Shown here piece after piece: positions 9,335 to 18,900 of a stretch of DNA of 64,000 bases. Location: positions 3,488,876 through 3,552,875 of the forward strand of contig OX638380.1 of assembly GCA_951813855.1 (NCBI GenBank), in the 5' to 3' direction. This DNA is from an uncultured Verrucomicrobiae bacterium. GTDB taxonomy: Bacteria; Verrucomicrobiota; Verrucomicrobiia; Limisphaerales; AAA164-E04. Every line of letters starts with the position of its first letter. Position 1 is the first letter of the stretch. Both the position numbers and the translations under genes were made by a program. Below the pieces are notes generated by a model. That model was not told where the DNA came from and made no database searches. It saw only the letters and a program-made list of their open reading frames with translations.

Positions 9335-10474
9335 ATGCCCAAGATCAACTGTCCATCCTGCGGCCAGCCCATCGAATATCCGGAGGAATTGGCCGATACA
9401 GAATCGGTGTGTCCCCAGTGCGATAGTGCGATCCGTTTGAGCGATTCTACCCTGCCGACCATTCGCGTCGTGCGTCCCCGGGCGACGCCGCCCGAACCGC
9501 GAGAAACGATCAACGAAACTCCCGTGATGGGCTTGGCCAATCGTCTGGTCGTGAATATCGAAAAGGTATTGGTCGGCAAGCATCAGGAGATCGTATTGCT
9601 TCTGGCCGCCTATTTCGCTCGAGGTCATGTGCTGTTGGAAGACGTTCCCGGCGTGGCGAAAACGATGTTGGCTCGGTCGTTAGCGAGTAGTATCGCCGGT
9701 TCGTTCAAACGGATTCAGTGTACGCCGGATCTGTTGCCCAACGACATTACCGGGACTTCGGTTTTCCATCCCAAGACAACCGAGTTCGAGTTTCGCCCGG
9801 GACCGCTGTTCGCGCAGATCGTCCTTGCCGACGAAATCAACCGGGCCACGCCTCGGGCGCAGTCGGCCCTCTTGGAAGCCATGGCGGAAGGCAGGGTTAC
9901 GGCCGACGGAACGGATTACGAATTGAAATCTCCTTTTTTTCTGATCGCTACCCAGAATCCGATCGATCACGAAGGAACGTTTCCCCTGCCGGAAGCGCAA
10001 CTGGACCGTTTTTTGATTCGGCTTAGCCTAGGGTATCCGGAAGCCAAAGAAGAGGCGGGCATGTTGGAACGATTGAGCAGGGAGCATCCCATCACCGATC
10101 TCGAAGCGGTGGCGAGTTCTGAAGAGATTATCGCCTGTCAGGAAGCAATTAGGCAGGTTCAGGTCGATTCCAAAATCGCCGAATATGTCGTGAACTTGAT
10201 GCGGGCTACCCGAGAGCACGGCGAGTTGCGATTGGGCGGAAGTCCCCGAGCGTCCTTGGCCCTGATAGACTGCGCCCGGTCTTACGCCGCGATTCACGGT
10301 TACGATTTCGTGATGCCCGACGATATCAAGTTGTTGGCGCCTTACGTTTTGGGGCATCGCTTGCTGTTGAAAATGGGAACCCGCTTACGTAATCGCACGG
10401 CGGAAATCGTGATCAAAGAGCTGTTGCGCGAAGTGCCAGTTCCCACCATGCTACCGGGCGGATTGCGGTCATGA
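9335..10474 (+). CDS. moxR: MoxR-type AAA+ ATPase with N-terminal zinc ribbon
   Basis: 379 residues. Residues 1-35 form a zinc ribbon (CPSCG and CPQCD), an extra module not in most MoxR proteins. The AAA+ core follows: EDVPGVAKTMLA (Walker A of the MoxR type), IVLADEINRATPRAQSALLEAM (Walker B and adjacent helix), IATQNPIDHEGTFPLPEAQLDRF (sensor 1 and arginine finger region), and sensor 2 with GGSPRASLAL. MoxR ATPases act as chaperones that activate or assemble partner proteins, often with DUF58 and von Willebrand A proteins. The ATG is preceded by AGGATGG at good spacing. The stop overlaps the DUF58 start as ATGA, so the pair is one operon. Confidence 0.93.
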   Translation: MPKINCPSCGQPIEYPEELADTESVCPQCDSAIRLSDSTLPTIRVVRPRATPPEPRETINETPVMGLANRLVVNIEKVLVGKHQEIVLLLAAYFARGHVLLEDVPGVAKTMLARSLASSIAGSFKRIQCTPDLLPNDITGTSVFHPKTTEFEFRPGPLFAQIVLADEINRATPRAQSALLEAMAEGRVTADGTDYELKSPFFLIATQNPIDHEGTFPLPEAQLDRFLIRLSLGYPEAKEEAGMLERLSREHPITDLEAVASSEEIIACQEAIRQVQVDSKIAEYVVNLMRATREHGELRLGGSPRASLALIDCARSYAAIHGYDFVMPDDIKLLAPYVLGHRLLLKMGTRLRNRTAEIVIKELLREVPVPTMLPGGLRS

Positions 10475-11805
10475 AGCTGTTTTTGACGGTAATTCTGGTT
10501 CTCTTATTGGGGATCGGCCTGCGATTGGATTATTTGGTTTACGCGACTTACGTCTTGCTGGGGGTATTGTTGCTTAGCCGTTTTTGGGTTAGGCAGGGGA
10601 ACAGAGGATTGCAGGTCGTCCGTTCCGTCAGCGGTTCGATCATGCCGAACGCCATCGGCGAGGAGCGAACCGTTACCGTCAGTCTCAAAAACCGCAGTTC
10701 CCTGACCATTCCCTGGATCTTGTTCGAAGAATCGTTGCCTCATCACTCCGAACGGTTGAGCGTCGGATTTAGAGTTTATGGCGATACGGTAGGAATGATC
10801 AGGTTGAAACCGGGCGGGGAACATCGGATCGAATATCGGGTGAGATTGGAAAAACGCGGCTTTCACCAATTCGGGCCGTTGTTGCTGGAAACGGGCGATC
10901 TGTTTGGCTTGCAACGAACCATCCGGGTGGTGACCCAACCCCATTTTTTCTTGGTATTGCCGAAAACCGTTCCTTTGCGCGGGGTTCGAATCGTTTCCCG
11001 GCGTCCGATCGGGGAGATCAGGCTAACGCATCGGTTATTTGAGGATCCAACCCGAATAGCATCGGTAAGGCCTTATTTACCGGGCGACCCGCTTCAGTGC
11101 ATACATTGGCCAGCGACGGCTCGGACCGGAGAACTTCATAGCCGGGTCTATGAGCCTACTTGTTTATCGGGAGCTACTTTCCTGCTCGATTTCAATGAAA
11201 ACGCCTATTTGGGTTCTACCGGCGAAGCGTCGGCCGAATTGGCGGTGACCATCGTGGCTTCGCTTTCGCGTAATTTGTTAGAGCACAGTCACCAGGCCGG
11301 TTTGATTACGAACGGCCAAGATGCGGCCGGCCGGGTCGGACGCGAGGGGTGGACGGCTCGTTTCAAGACCCATCCGGGAGGTCATCCTGCCCTCTCGCAA
11401 GAGAAACGCGAACCGGACCCTAAACGGCGTTCCTTGGTGATTCCGACTCGAAGGGGAGACGCGCAGCTGAACAACATCTTGGAAACTCTGGGGCGGTTGG
11501 AATTTTCGGAGGATTTTCCCTTCGCTAAACTCGTTCAGGAATCGGTTTCCCTATTACCCCGGGACGCCAGCGTCGTGCCGGTTCTGGAACACGCTTCTCC
11601 GGCGGCGGTGTCGGCATTGGGAATGTTGCGTCGCAAAGGATTTGCGGTGACGGTGGTTTACACTCGGTTCCTCGGGGGAGCGAGTCCGGATTGGGCGCAA
11701 ACCCCTGACTGGACGCAAGACTTATTGGCGCAAGGGATTGAAATTATCGAGGTTTGCGGCGAGGAGGGATTAGCGGAGCTTTCACCGGAAGTGTTGGCCC
11801 GGTAA
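10471..11805 (+). CDS. DUF58 domain-containing membrane protein
   Basis: 444 residues. Two closely spaced N-terminal hydrophobic segments (residues about 2-37) anchor it in the inner membrane. An Ig-like stretch follows, and then the DUF58 signature DPTRIASVRPYLPGDPLQCIHWPATART with GELHSRVYEPT near residues 190-230. The C-terminal half resembles a von Willebrand A-like fold lacking a clear metal site. It overlaps moxR by four bases. MoxR-DUF58 pairs are conserved in many phyla, where the ATPase is thought to remodel the DUF58 partner. No transglutaminase-like or vWA gene follows, which makes this a minimal version of the cluster. Confidence 0.9.
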   Translation: MKLFLTVILVLLLGIGLRLDYLVYATYVLLGVLLLSRFWVRQGNRGLQVVRSVSGSIMPNAIGEERTVTVSLKNRSSLTIPWILFEESLPHHSERLSVGFRVYGDTVGMIRLKPGGEHRIEYRVRLEKRGFHQFGPLLLETGDLFGLQRTIRVVTQPHFFLVLPKTVPLRGVRIVSRRPIGEIRLTHRLFEDPTRIASVRPYLPGDPLQCIHWPATARTGELHSRVYEPTCLSGATFLLDFNENAYLGSTGEASAELAVTIVASLSRNLLEHSHQAGLITNGQDAAGRVGREGWTARFKTHPGGHPALSQEKREPDPKRRSLVIPTRRGDAQLNNILETLGRLEFSEDFPFAKLVQESVSLLPRDASVVPVLEHASPAAVSALGMLRRKGFAVTVVYTRFLGGASPDWAQTPDWTQDLLAQGIEIIEVCGEEGLAELSPEVLAR

Positions 11806-12052
11806 CCGCAGGACATATCCTGAGGACAATCAAGCAAAACCATAGCTGGATTACGGTATCAGGGATCGACCTCGGTTCTCTTTCCCGAAGAGGTGCGATT
11901 AACACGTATCGGCGACAATGCGATTCGATCGCTGTTTCAATTTCGAATTTTCCGCTCGCGAATCGAGCGATGAATCCTCGTCGAACGGCGACGTGCCGAG
12001 ATTGAACTTTCGGGCTTCGATCCGGTTGCTTGTGGATTGGGATTAATCTCAC

Positions 12053-13297
12053 TTATTCAACCAGACCTCCAGACTCGCTCACTGAAGAACGACGGTTCAA
12101 GGGCGTGTGTCGGTCACGGTATCTTACCGACCACCAGTCTGCGAGCAATCGAGACGGAAAACGGTAGCCATCCTCGGTGGATTCAAGGTAGCCGTCGTTA
12201 ACCAAGACAAACAAAGCTTCATCCATAAGTTCGGAAACGTCCTCGACGCTTGGGGAGTATAGGGTTTCAAGTTGTTGTTTGGCTTTTGATGAAAAAGTTC
12301 CCTGGATAGCAGTTTCCGTCAAAATATCCACTGCCAGCGAATGATTTATTCCGTCGAAATCATCTTTGAGTTGCGTTTCGTAGTGATCGAAATCGGTGCA
12401 TTTTTTAGGATCGAGCAGCACTGCGCGATAAACCTGGACGACATCGGTGGGAGTTATCTGTTTTCTCTGGTTCGATTCGGTATATTTTTTCAACTGTGCG
12501 AAAAATATTTGAATATAATGAGGAATCCCGAGGCCGAGCGCCTCGTACACTGCTTCGGGGGTGCCTTCCGCTAGAGGTAATTGATGACTTCTTGCTAGCC
12601 GTTTGAAACAGGCAACGCTGATTTCTTTGTTCCAGGGTTCCAAATGAAAGGGAGTCAATCGATTAATGCGGTCGGAATTATCCGGGCTAGATTGTAATAA
12701 ATTTATTCCGAGGCCATTGGACACTATGAGAACCTGGCATTGTTCGTTCATCGAGTCAAGTGCGCCACACAACCAGTTCAAGTATGCTGCGACACGTTCT
12801 TCCCCGTTGTCTTGATCGAAAATACGGCAGAGAAAAATCTGCAAATCGTCGATAACCAAAAGCGCAGGCGCGTAAGGCATGAGGCCCTCACGTATCATTT
12901 TAGTTCCCCAAAGTGGCCAGTTTCTGGCATTTATTCCGATTCGTGCTGTTAAATCGAACATGATGGAGCAGATTATTCGGATTGGTTTAGTCACCAGATA
13001 TCTTTTTGTCTGCGTGTAACGCATTGGCAAAGACGACCTGATATCAAAAGCTTTGCAGACTAGCTTAATCGAATCTGCTTCGTCCTTGGCATCTTTTAGA
13101 CTTGCGTAGACAAACATCCAATCTTCAGCTTTAAGTTGAATTCCGAGTTCTTGAAGAATGCTGGTTTTTCCCACGCCCCGTTGACCGGTCAGCATGACGT
13201 GGTTGCCTTCGAGAACCAGTGATTTAAGGTTTTTTAATTCATTTCTCCGGTTGAAAAAATCTTCGCCTTTAACCCAACTGGTGGTAGTCGATTTCAT
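12053..13297 (-). CDS. AAA/STAND-like ATPase with C-terminal winged-helix-like region
   Basis: 414 residues. The Walker A is GQRGVGKTS near residue 40 and the Walker B is ALLVIDDLQ near residue 147. A sensor-like VLIVSNG follows. The C-terminal third (DGYLESTEDGYRFPSRLLADWW) resembles the winged-helix end of prokaryotic ATPases of the COG1672/Orc1-Cdc6-like type. It has no signal peptide, so it is cytoplasmic. The gene is AT-richer than its surroundings and lies downstream of two small same-strand frames (13329-13592 and 13643-13855), suggesting an acquired module. Such ATPases occur in mobile elements and some defence systems, but nothing here proves either role. Confidence 0.8.
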   Translation of the reverse strand: MKSTTTSWVKGEDFFNRRNELKNLKSLVLEGNHVMLTGQRGVGKTSILQELGIQLKAEDWMFVYASLKDAKDEADSIKLVCKAFDIRSSLPMRYTQTKRYLVTKPIRIICSIMFDLTARIGINARNWPLWGTKMIREGLMPYAPALLVIDDLQIFLCRIFDQDNGEERVAAYLNWLCGALDSMNEQCQVLIVSNGLGINLLQSSPDNSDRINRLTPFHLEPWNKEISVACFKRLARSHQLPLAEGTPEAVYEALGLGIPHYIQIFFAQLKKYTESNQRKQITPTDVVQVYRAVLLDPKKCTDFDHYETQLKDDFDGINHSLAVDILTETAIQGTFSSKAKQQLETLYSPSVEDVSELMDEALFVLVNDGYLESTEDGYRFPSRLLADWWSVRYRDRHTPLNRRSSVSESGGLVE

Positions 13298-13328
13298 GAA
13301 TCGGTTTTAATTCGATCGGGTTTGTCGA

Positions 13329-13592
13329 TTATTTGTAGCGGTCCGTTAGATCGGCAGAGACCCGAATGAAAACACTGGAAGGTGCGGCAAACTCGGGTGA
13401 AAGGATCAGCTGCGAACTCCATCCCCCGGTTGCTTCGAAGTAGCGATTATTGGTTGGTAGATTTTCGGAGCTGGCGAATTCCCCAGTTTTCTCGAGCTCC
13501 GGAAGCGAAGGTAGTTCGCTGCTGGGGGTGAAGTATAGCGAGATTCTTTGGCTCCCCACTCGGGAATGGATGATCTGAAATTGATTGTCCAT
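13329..13592 (-). CDS. Small hypothetical protein upstream of the ATPase
   Basis: 87 residues, ATG at 13592, ending 31 bases before the ATPase start on the same strand. I do not recognise the family. The sequence looks like a real beta-rich soluble protein (QIIHSRVGSQRISLYF near the start, a Ser/Pro-rich middle, GGWSSQLILSP near the end) with no signal peptide or membrane segment. Amino-acid composition is normal, unlike the arginine-rich chance frames nearby. Its position suggests co-transcription and perhaps a functional link with the ATPase. Confidence 0.5.
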   Translation of the reverse strand: MDNQFQIIHSRVGSQRISLYFTPSSELPSLPELEKTGEFASSENLPTNNRYFEATGGWSSQLILSPEFAAPSSVFIRVSADLTDRYK

Positions 13593-13642
13593 TTGGTCTC
13601 GATCCGATGATCACCTCGAATTTCCGGTGCGGATTGTGCGGT

Positions 13643-13855
13643 TTACCGATAAAGTGCGTCAATCGGATAATTGCCGGATTTCAGTTTTTCGGTTACAAGT
13701 ATTAATCGAGTGGCGACCTGATTCCCGGTGATTCGAGGCACTTTGCCGCTAACGGAATCATAGCGAAATTCAAGATAGTCCGGGTTGCGCTTGCAGGGAA
13801 ATCGGCGAGCCAAGGCATTAACAAGGTCACTGGTTGCTTTTCGTCCCTTGACGTC
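13643..13855 (-). pseudogene. 3' remnant of an unidentified gene upstream of the ATPase module
   Basis: A minus-strand open frame ending at TAA 13643-13645 reads with convincing protein-like composition: RKATSDLVNALARRF, NPDYLEFRYDSVSG, then ITGNQVATRLILVTEKL and a final NYPIDALYR. It has no ATG or GTG start and is closed upstream by a TGA at 13889-13891; TTG 13813 is the only plausible initiation codon. I read it as the C-terminal tail of a larger gene whose 5' part has been lost or scrambled in the decayed DNA beyond. It ends 50 bases before the 87-residue gene on the same strand, so it was probably the first gene of a three-gene operon with the ATPase. Confidence 0.45.
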
Positions 13856-14275
13856 TAGTGGGGCGGGAACGTGCCGCCGGGCTCGAGATCACGGCTCGGG
13901 AACGGCAGTTCGGGCTATCGTTCGTATTCCTCGCTTTGGCGTCGATTGTCCGGGGGGACCCGGCAAATTCGTTTTTTCAGGAATTCAATAACGAACGATG
14001 CGCCAGTGGGACGATTCTCCTGCAATTGGTTATTCGTTCACGACGGGGCGTGCCCAAGCTTCGACGAATCTGGAACCGGCGGTCGAACAGAATTCGGGAG
14101 ATCAGTCGTCAGCGTGATTCAGTTTCGGCTTCCGAACGGTTTCCGCCGGTGGTTTCGCTGAACGCTTCAGCGGTAACATGGACATGATCCGATATCCCTA
14201 TCGCTGAAAATCATGATCCGCTCGAGCGCGAGTTGACGAAAAAAGGTGCATCCGTTGTCTTTTCGAATAGGTGGC

Positions 14276-14290
14276 GGGGGGGGGGGGGGG
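14276..14290 (+). repeat. Homopolymer of 15 G
   Basis: Fifteen consecutive G on the plus strand in non-coding DNA. It is the second very long G tract of the window (the other is at 29015-29037). The frame starting just before it shows no family resemblance, so a coding role is not supported. Such a tract is prone to slippage. Confidence 0.9.
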
Positions 14291-14413
14291 CGAATTGAAA
14301 CCGATCAACCCTTTCTTGGCGGGCTCGGTGTTCGGATTCGTTCCGTCGTTATCGTCAGGCGATCGAGGACCGAAGCTGGCCGCCTTCGATTCCTCAGCGA
14401 TCAGTGACCAAGC

Positions 14414-14447
14414 GTCTGCCGTCGAACTGGAAATCGACGGCAGACGG
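14414..14447. repeat. Perfect 13-bp inverted repeat with 8-base loop
   Basis: CGTCTGCCGTCGA (14414-14426) and TCGACGGCAGACG (14435-14447) are exact reverse complements around ACTGGAAA. Neither strand continues with a T-run, so it is not a typical intrinsic terminator. It lies just beyond the truncated end of the IS66 relic and could be part of an element end or a protein-binding site. Confidence 0.7.
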
Positions 14448-14511
14448 ATTGAATCGGCAGAGTGCCGTCACATCAATCGACGTAGCCCGGTGCGGAGCCG
14501 GGTTGTCGCCG

Positions 14512-15060
14512 TTATTCTGTTTCCGTTGTAACCCGCCGCTCCGGAATCAACTGCTTGACTCGAAGATAAACGACTAACGCCGAGAGGTTCGGCCCGAATT
14601 GAACCGGACCCTCGACTCCGGGGGGAAACGTGGCTCGGACCAGCCGACCGCATCGGGAGCAGGTGCCGCGATGAGCCCGATACTCGGTAATCGGGACGGC
14701 ACCGCCGGGGACTCTGTAGTCAACAACCTGTCGAATTTGAATTTCCGGGTGCCATTCGGCAGCTTCGGGGATCGATATTCCGCAATCGGGACAGACCGTA
14801 GGATACTATTCCTCGACGGGGTCCGGTCGAGAAGTCTGCCTCATCGTTCGTCCTTGGTGACCGGGTTGACCTCCCAAGGGCTTTTTCTCGCAGTTCCGCC
14901 GAGCACGACCGTCGGCGTTCGTTCTTTAATCCGTCGCTGGAAGGCTGCTTGCTGGTGTTGCGACTATGCTGAGCCAACTGTCGCTGAGATTTCTTGACCA
15001 GTTCTTTCAACTCGGCGATGCGACGCTTTAGGTTCTCCGCAATCTCGCCCTCGTCAGCCG
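14512..15060 (-). pseudogene. Decayed IS66-family transposase (N-terminal part)
   Basis: On the minus strand, 15060 downwards reads ENLKRRIAELKELVKKSQRQ, then QHSRNTSKQPSSDGLK, the classic IS66 TnpC N-terminus (coiled coil plus N-S-S-K-P-P-S-S-D-G). A frameshift near the GAAAAAG run (about 14888) moves to another frame reading GGQPGHQGRTM, the highly conserved IS66 motif. An in-frame TAG follows, then the zinc-ribbon cysteines (CPDCG and CSRCG) and FGPNLSALVVYLRVKQLIPERR, ending at TAA 14512-14514. The catalytic DDE domain is absent. It is therefore an old, frameshifted and truncated relic, unrelated in detail to the intact IS66 gene at 29701-31254. Confidence 0.75.
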
Positions 15061-15121
15061 ATTTGAGGTCGTTCCGCCCGGTGGAGTTTGTCCCCGTCTC
15101 CGATGCGGATGCCGACGTATT

Positions 15122-15481
15122 TTAAGGCCCGGGACGGCGGGGTATTGGTCCTTCCGTGACCGCCTCTTTTGGGCTCTCGTCTGTAGCGTGAGAGTCCGGC
15201 CTCTCGAATTCGGCGAGACGTTGATTCAGTTGCTGGATCTGTCGCTGATCGGTCAGACGTTGAACTGGTAATTCGGCAACGTGTGCTCGAGCTACCGCCA
15301 GCCGAGATTGAGACGTCTGATACTTCGATTGGCAGTACTTTAGCTGAGCTCGAGTGGATTCCAACTGCTCTTGAGACACCTCCAACCGAAATTGAAACTG
15401 AGAACACAGCTCGGATTCAATGAGACCGTTGCGGTCTTCCGAAATCTGGCACGCCTCGAAATTGCAGGAAGTCGATTCCAC
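15122..15481 (-). CDS. Possible coiled-coil protein or degenerate transposon-associated frame
   Basis: 119 residues from ATG 15481. The middle is Gln/Leu-rich with heptad-like spacing (EQLESTRAQLKYCQSKY and DQRQIQQLNQRLAEFE), predicting a coiled coil; the C-terminal end is disordered. I do not recognise a family. It lies directly upstream, on the same strand, of the IS66 relic, whose family begins with a coiled coil, so it may be a further piece of that decayed element. Coding status is uncertain. Confidence 0.3.
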   Translation of the reverse strand: MESTSCNFEACQISEDRNGLIESELCSQFQFRLEVSQEQLESTRAQLKYCQSKYQTSQSRLAVARAHVAELPVQRLTDQRQIQQLNQRLAEFERPDSHATDESPKEAVTEGPIPRRPGP

Positions 15482-15917
15482 GCGACTTGCAGTACTCCCA
15501 GCCTAAACGAACCATGGCACCATAATAACTCGAAGTCAAAAAAGGGAATTTGGGGGTGCCTGGGCAGTTACTAATTAAAATGAATTAACGCTTGAATTAT
15601 CCAGCGAATCGTTCCTTGATCTGTCCCTGAACGGATCCGGGGCCTCCGGCCAGTCGTAACCAATCTTCGTTTTTTCAGTGTAGCGGTCGAATGCCCGGTT
15701 TAAGCACCTTGACTGGATATCGGGACCCCATCGGTATTCCGCAACCCATTTTTCAGTTTTTTCGGGAGTATCGGTTGAATTCGTGACCTTTCGGTATTAC
15801 GGTAGGGTGACAGGAAACTGAAACGGGCAAAGCTTTGACCCGGGTTCGGTTGAAAAGCATCTTTTTGAAGCGGAAATCCTCGTTGGAGATGGGATCGATA
15901 ACAATTGTTGGTAACGG

Positions 15918-18900
15918 ATGAAGGCCAAATTCAAATTTCAGGATCGAACGGCACGGGACCCCAATCGGCCGCAACACCGGCCGAATCGTGCCGACGCTCT
16001 CGGAACCGATGACGAGGCAAAGCCGGGACGTTGGAAAAATCGGGTAAACGATCAGAACAGCCAGAATACCCAACGGCCCTTGGCAGGCACGAAGTCTGGG
16101 GGCCGGGACATGGGCCGGGATTCGGTCCGGAGTCCCCAGGAGTTTTCTCCCGAGGCGAAGGCTGCATCCGAGAAAAGCGACGTTACTTCCGGAACCCAAA
16201 TCGACTCGATTCTCCGCAGTTACGAAAGTGCCAGAAAAGGCGATATTTCGGCGGTCCGCGAACTTTCTCGCTGGGCCGAACAAGGAGAGGTCGAGGCGCA
16301 AATCAGATTGGGCATTTTATTCGACCGGGGAGATGGCGTTTCGAAGAACGCCAGGATGGCCATCAACTGGTTCAGCAAGGCTGCTTCGCAGGGCCATGCC
16401 GGCGCCCAATGCCAACTCGGCTGGAGTTTCGATAACGGCTTAGGCGTCGAAAGAGACGCGGGACAGGCGGTGCGTTGGTATCGTAAAGCCGCGGAACAAG
16501 GCCATGCCGACGCCCAGTGCAATCTGGGCGTAATGTGCGCTAACGGCCGGGGTATTCAGCAGAATATCGCCGACGCCGTTCGTTGGTATCGGTTGGCCGC
16601 GGAACAAGGTCACGCGGGCGCCCAATGCAATCTGGGGTGGATTTACGAAAAAGGTCGGAGCGTGCGGAAGGACGCGGTTAAGGCCGCTCAATGGTATCGC
16701 CAAGCGGCCGATCAAAACCATGCTTGGGCGCAATGCCGTTTGGGTAATTTTTACGGCAGGGGCGAAGGCGTCGAGCGGGATGCCGAGCAGGCGGTAACCT
16801 GGTATCGCCGGGCCGCCAAGCAGGGATTGGCGGAGGCCGAGTACGGGCTGGGCCGCATGTATTTTATCGGCGAGGGAGTGGCGGTCAATGCCGGCCAAGC
16901 CGTAGAATGGTTCAAGCTGGCGGCGAAACAGGGCAATCTGGACGCCATCAACGCCTTGGGCCACATGTATGCCAACGGCGACGGGGTCGTGCAAAACCAG
17001 ATCGAGGCTCAAATATGGTTCGATAAAGCCAAGCGGCTCTGGGCCTCGGACGATGTTCGTCAGCTGCGCACCGACACTCGTCAATTGGCCGAGGACGGCG
17101 ACGTTCAAGCGCAATTCAACTTGGGGTTGATGTACGAGAACGCCGATGGAGTCGAAAAGGATTTGGCCTTGTCGGCGCAGTGGCATCGGCGGGCCGCCGA
17201 GCAGGGTCACGCCCGGGCGCAGTTCTCCTTGGGACTCAAGTATGAGCAGGGAACGGGCGTGGAAAAGAATCTGATCCGGGCCATCGAGTGGTATCGCGCC
17301 GCGGCCAAACAGGGTCACGCGAGTTCCCAATTCAATCTGGGCTGGATGTATTACGTCGGTGGACAGGGGGTAGAGCGGGATTTGTCCGAGGCGGTCCGTT
17401 GGTATCGCGAAGCCGCCGAACGGGGCCATCCGGAAGCGCAATACAATCTGGGGCGTTTGAACGAGAAGGGCGAGAGCTTGGAACAGAACTTGGCCGAGGC
17501 CGCGCAATGGTACCGCAAGTCGGCGAACCAAGGTCATGCCCGGGCGCAACTGCATCTGGCCAACATGCTGAATCAAGGTCAAGGGGGGGAACAGGATTTA
17601 GACCAGGCATTGCATTGGTACCGGCTCGCGGCCAAGGGAGAAGAGGCGGAGGCTCAATTCCGTCTGGGACAGTTTTACGACACGGGAGAGCGAGTGAAGC
17701 CGGATACCGAAAAGGCGACCAACTGGTATCGTCAGGCGGCGGATCAGGGGCATGCCGGCGGTCAATTGCAGATTGGATTGCGATATGCCGACGGCGAAGG
17801 ATTGTTGCCGGATGCCGTCGCCGGGGAACGTTGGCTGCGCCGGGCGGCCGAACAGGGCGAACGCGAAGCTCAGTTCGTTCTAGGTTCCCGTTCCGATTTG
17901 AGTCTGGATGCGGACGAGCGTTTTCGATGGTTGAAATTGGCGGCCGAACGGGACCATGTTCAGGCGCAATTCCAGTTGGGTGAAGCCTATGCCGAAGGTC
18001 GGGGCGTCAGTGAGGACGCGACCGAAGCGGTGCGGTGGTATCAGCGAGCCGCGGACGCCGGGCATGCGGGAGCGCAGTTCAATCTGGGTCTCAGGTACGA
18101 TAACGGCAAGGGAGTGAGCGCCGATTCCTCGGTTGCGATTCATTGGTACCGCTTGGCTGCCGATCAAGGGCATGCGGGAGCGCAGTTCAATTTGGGATTG
18201 AGGATCGAAGGCAACGGGGAAAGCCCGCCTCCGGTCGAAGAAAAACCGAAACAGCCGGAACCGGCCGCCGCCGGACTCAGCGAACCGGAGATCCAGTATC
18301 GCCAAGGCCGGGCCTACGAATTGGGCAAAGACGGGGAGCCGGACTTGGAGTCGGCAGTCGAGTCCTATCGAAAAGCGGCGGTGCAAGGCCATGCCAAGGC
18401 CCAGGAGGCGTTGGGCGAAATGTACGCTATCGGTAAGGGAGTGGAGCAAGATCGCGTCAAGGCTTTCGTTTGGTTTCGCCGGGCCTTGAAACAGGACGAT
18501 CCGGCCGAGCAATTCGAACTGGGGCAATTCTTTCAACGGAACGGCGTCAGCGATTCGGAATCCCGGGAAGCGGTTCATTGGTTCCGGCTGGCGGCCGACG
18601 GCGGCCACGTCCAGGCTCAGTTGCAATTGGGGCAGGCGTTCTTCAAGGGAACCGGCGTTCAGTTCAACACGGAAGCGGGAGAGGAGTGGTTTCGCCAAGC
18701 GGCCGCCGAGGGAGTTCCCGAAGCGCAGTTCCAGTTGGGATGCCATCTGTTGTGGAACGAGGATGACACCCCCGAGGCGATCCAATGTTTTCGGCAAGCC
18801 GCCGGCCAGGGTTTCGCCGAAGCCCAGTTCATGCTGGGCGATATGTATTCCTCAGGCCGGGGCGTGTCCGAGGATTCCGGGATGGCAGTGGAGTGGTATC

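Larger units (their letters stand above)
13856..15917. other. 2-kb decayed region without an intact gene
   Basis: Frames here are short and broken. The recognisable contents are listed separately: a run of 15 G (14276-14290), a 13-bp inverted repeat (14414-14447), an IS66-type transposase relic (14512-15060) and a coiled-coil frame (15122-15481). Around 15538-15590 there is a distinctive AT-rich patch after a short G5 segment. The end nearest 15918 should hold the promoter for the Sel1 protein. This looks like a site of old insertions followed by decay. Confidence 0.5.

Noticed and set aside
14271..14531. Frame that begins just before the G15 tract
   Set aside because: No homology-like text after the tract, and it overlaps the antisense end of the IS66 relic; not a phase-variable gene on present evidence.
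16440..17582. Long (380-codon) minus-strand frame opposite the Sel1 gene, and similar long antisense frames opposite the antiporter, thrS and Gfo/Idh/MocA genes
   Set aside because: They mirror the codon periodicity of the real genes, show no family motifs, and lack start signals.
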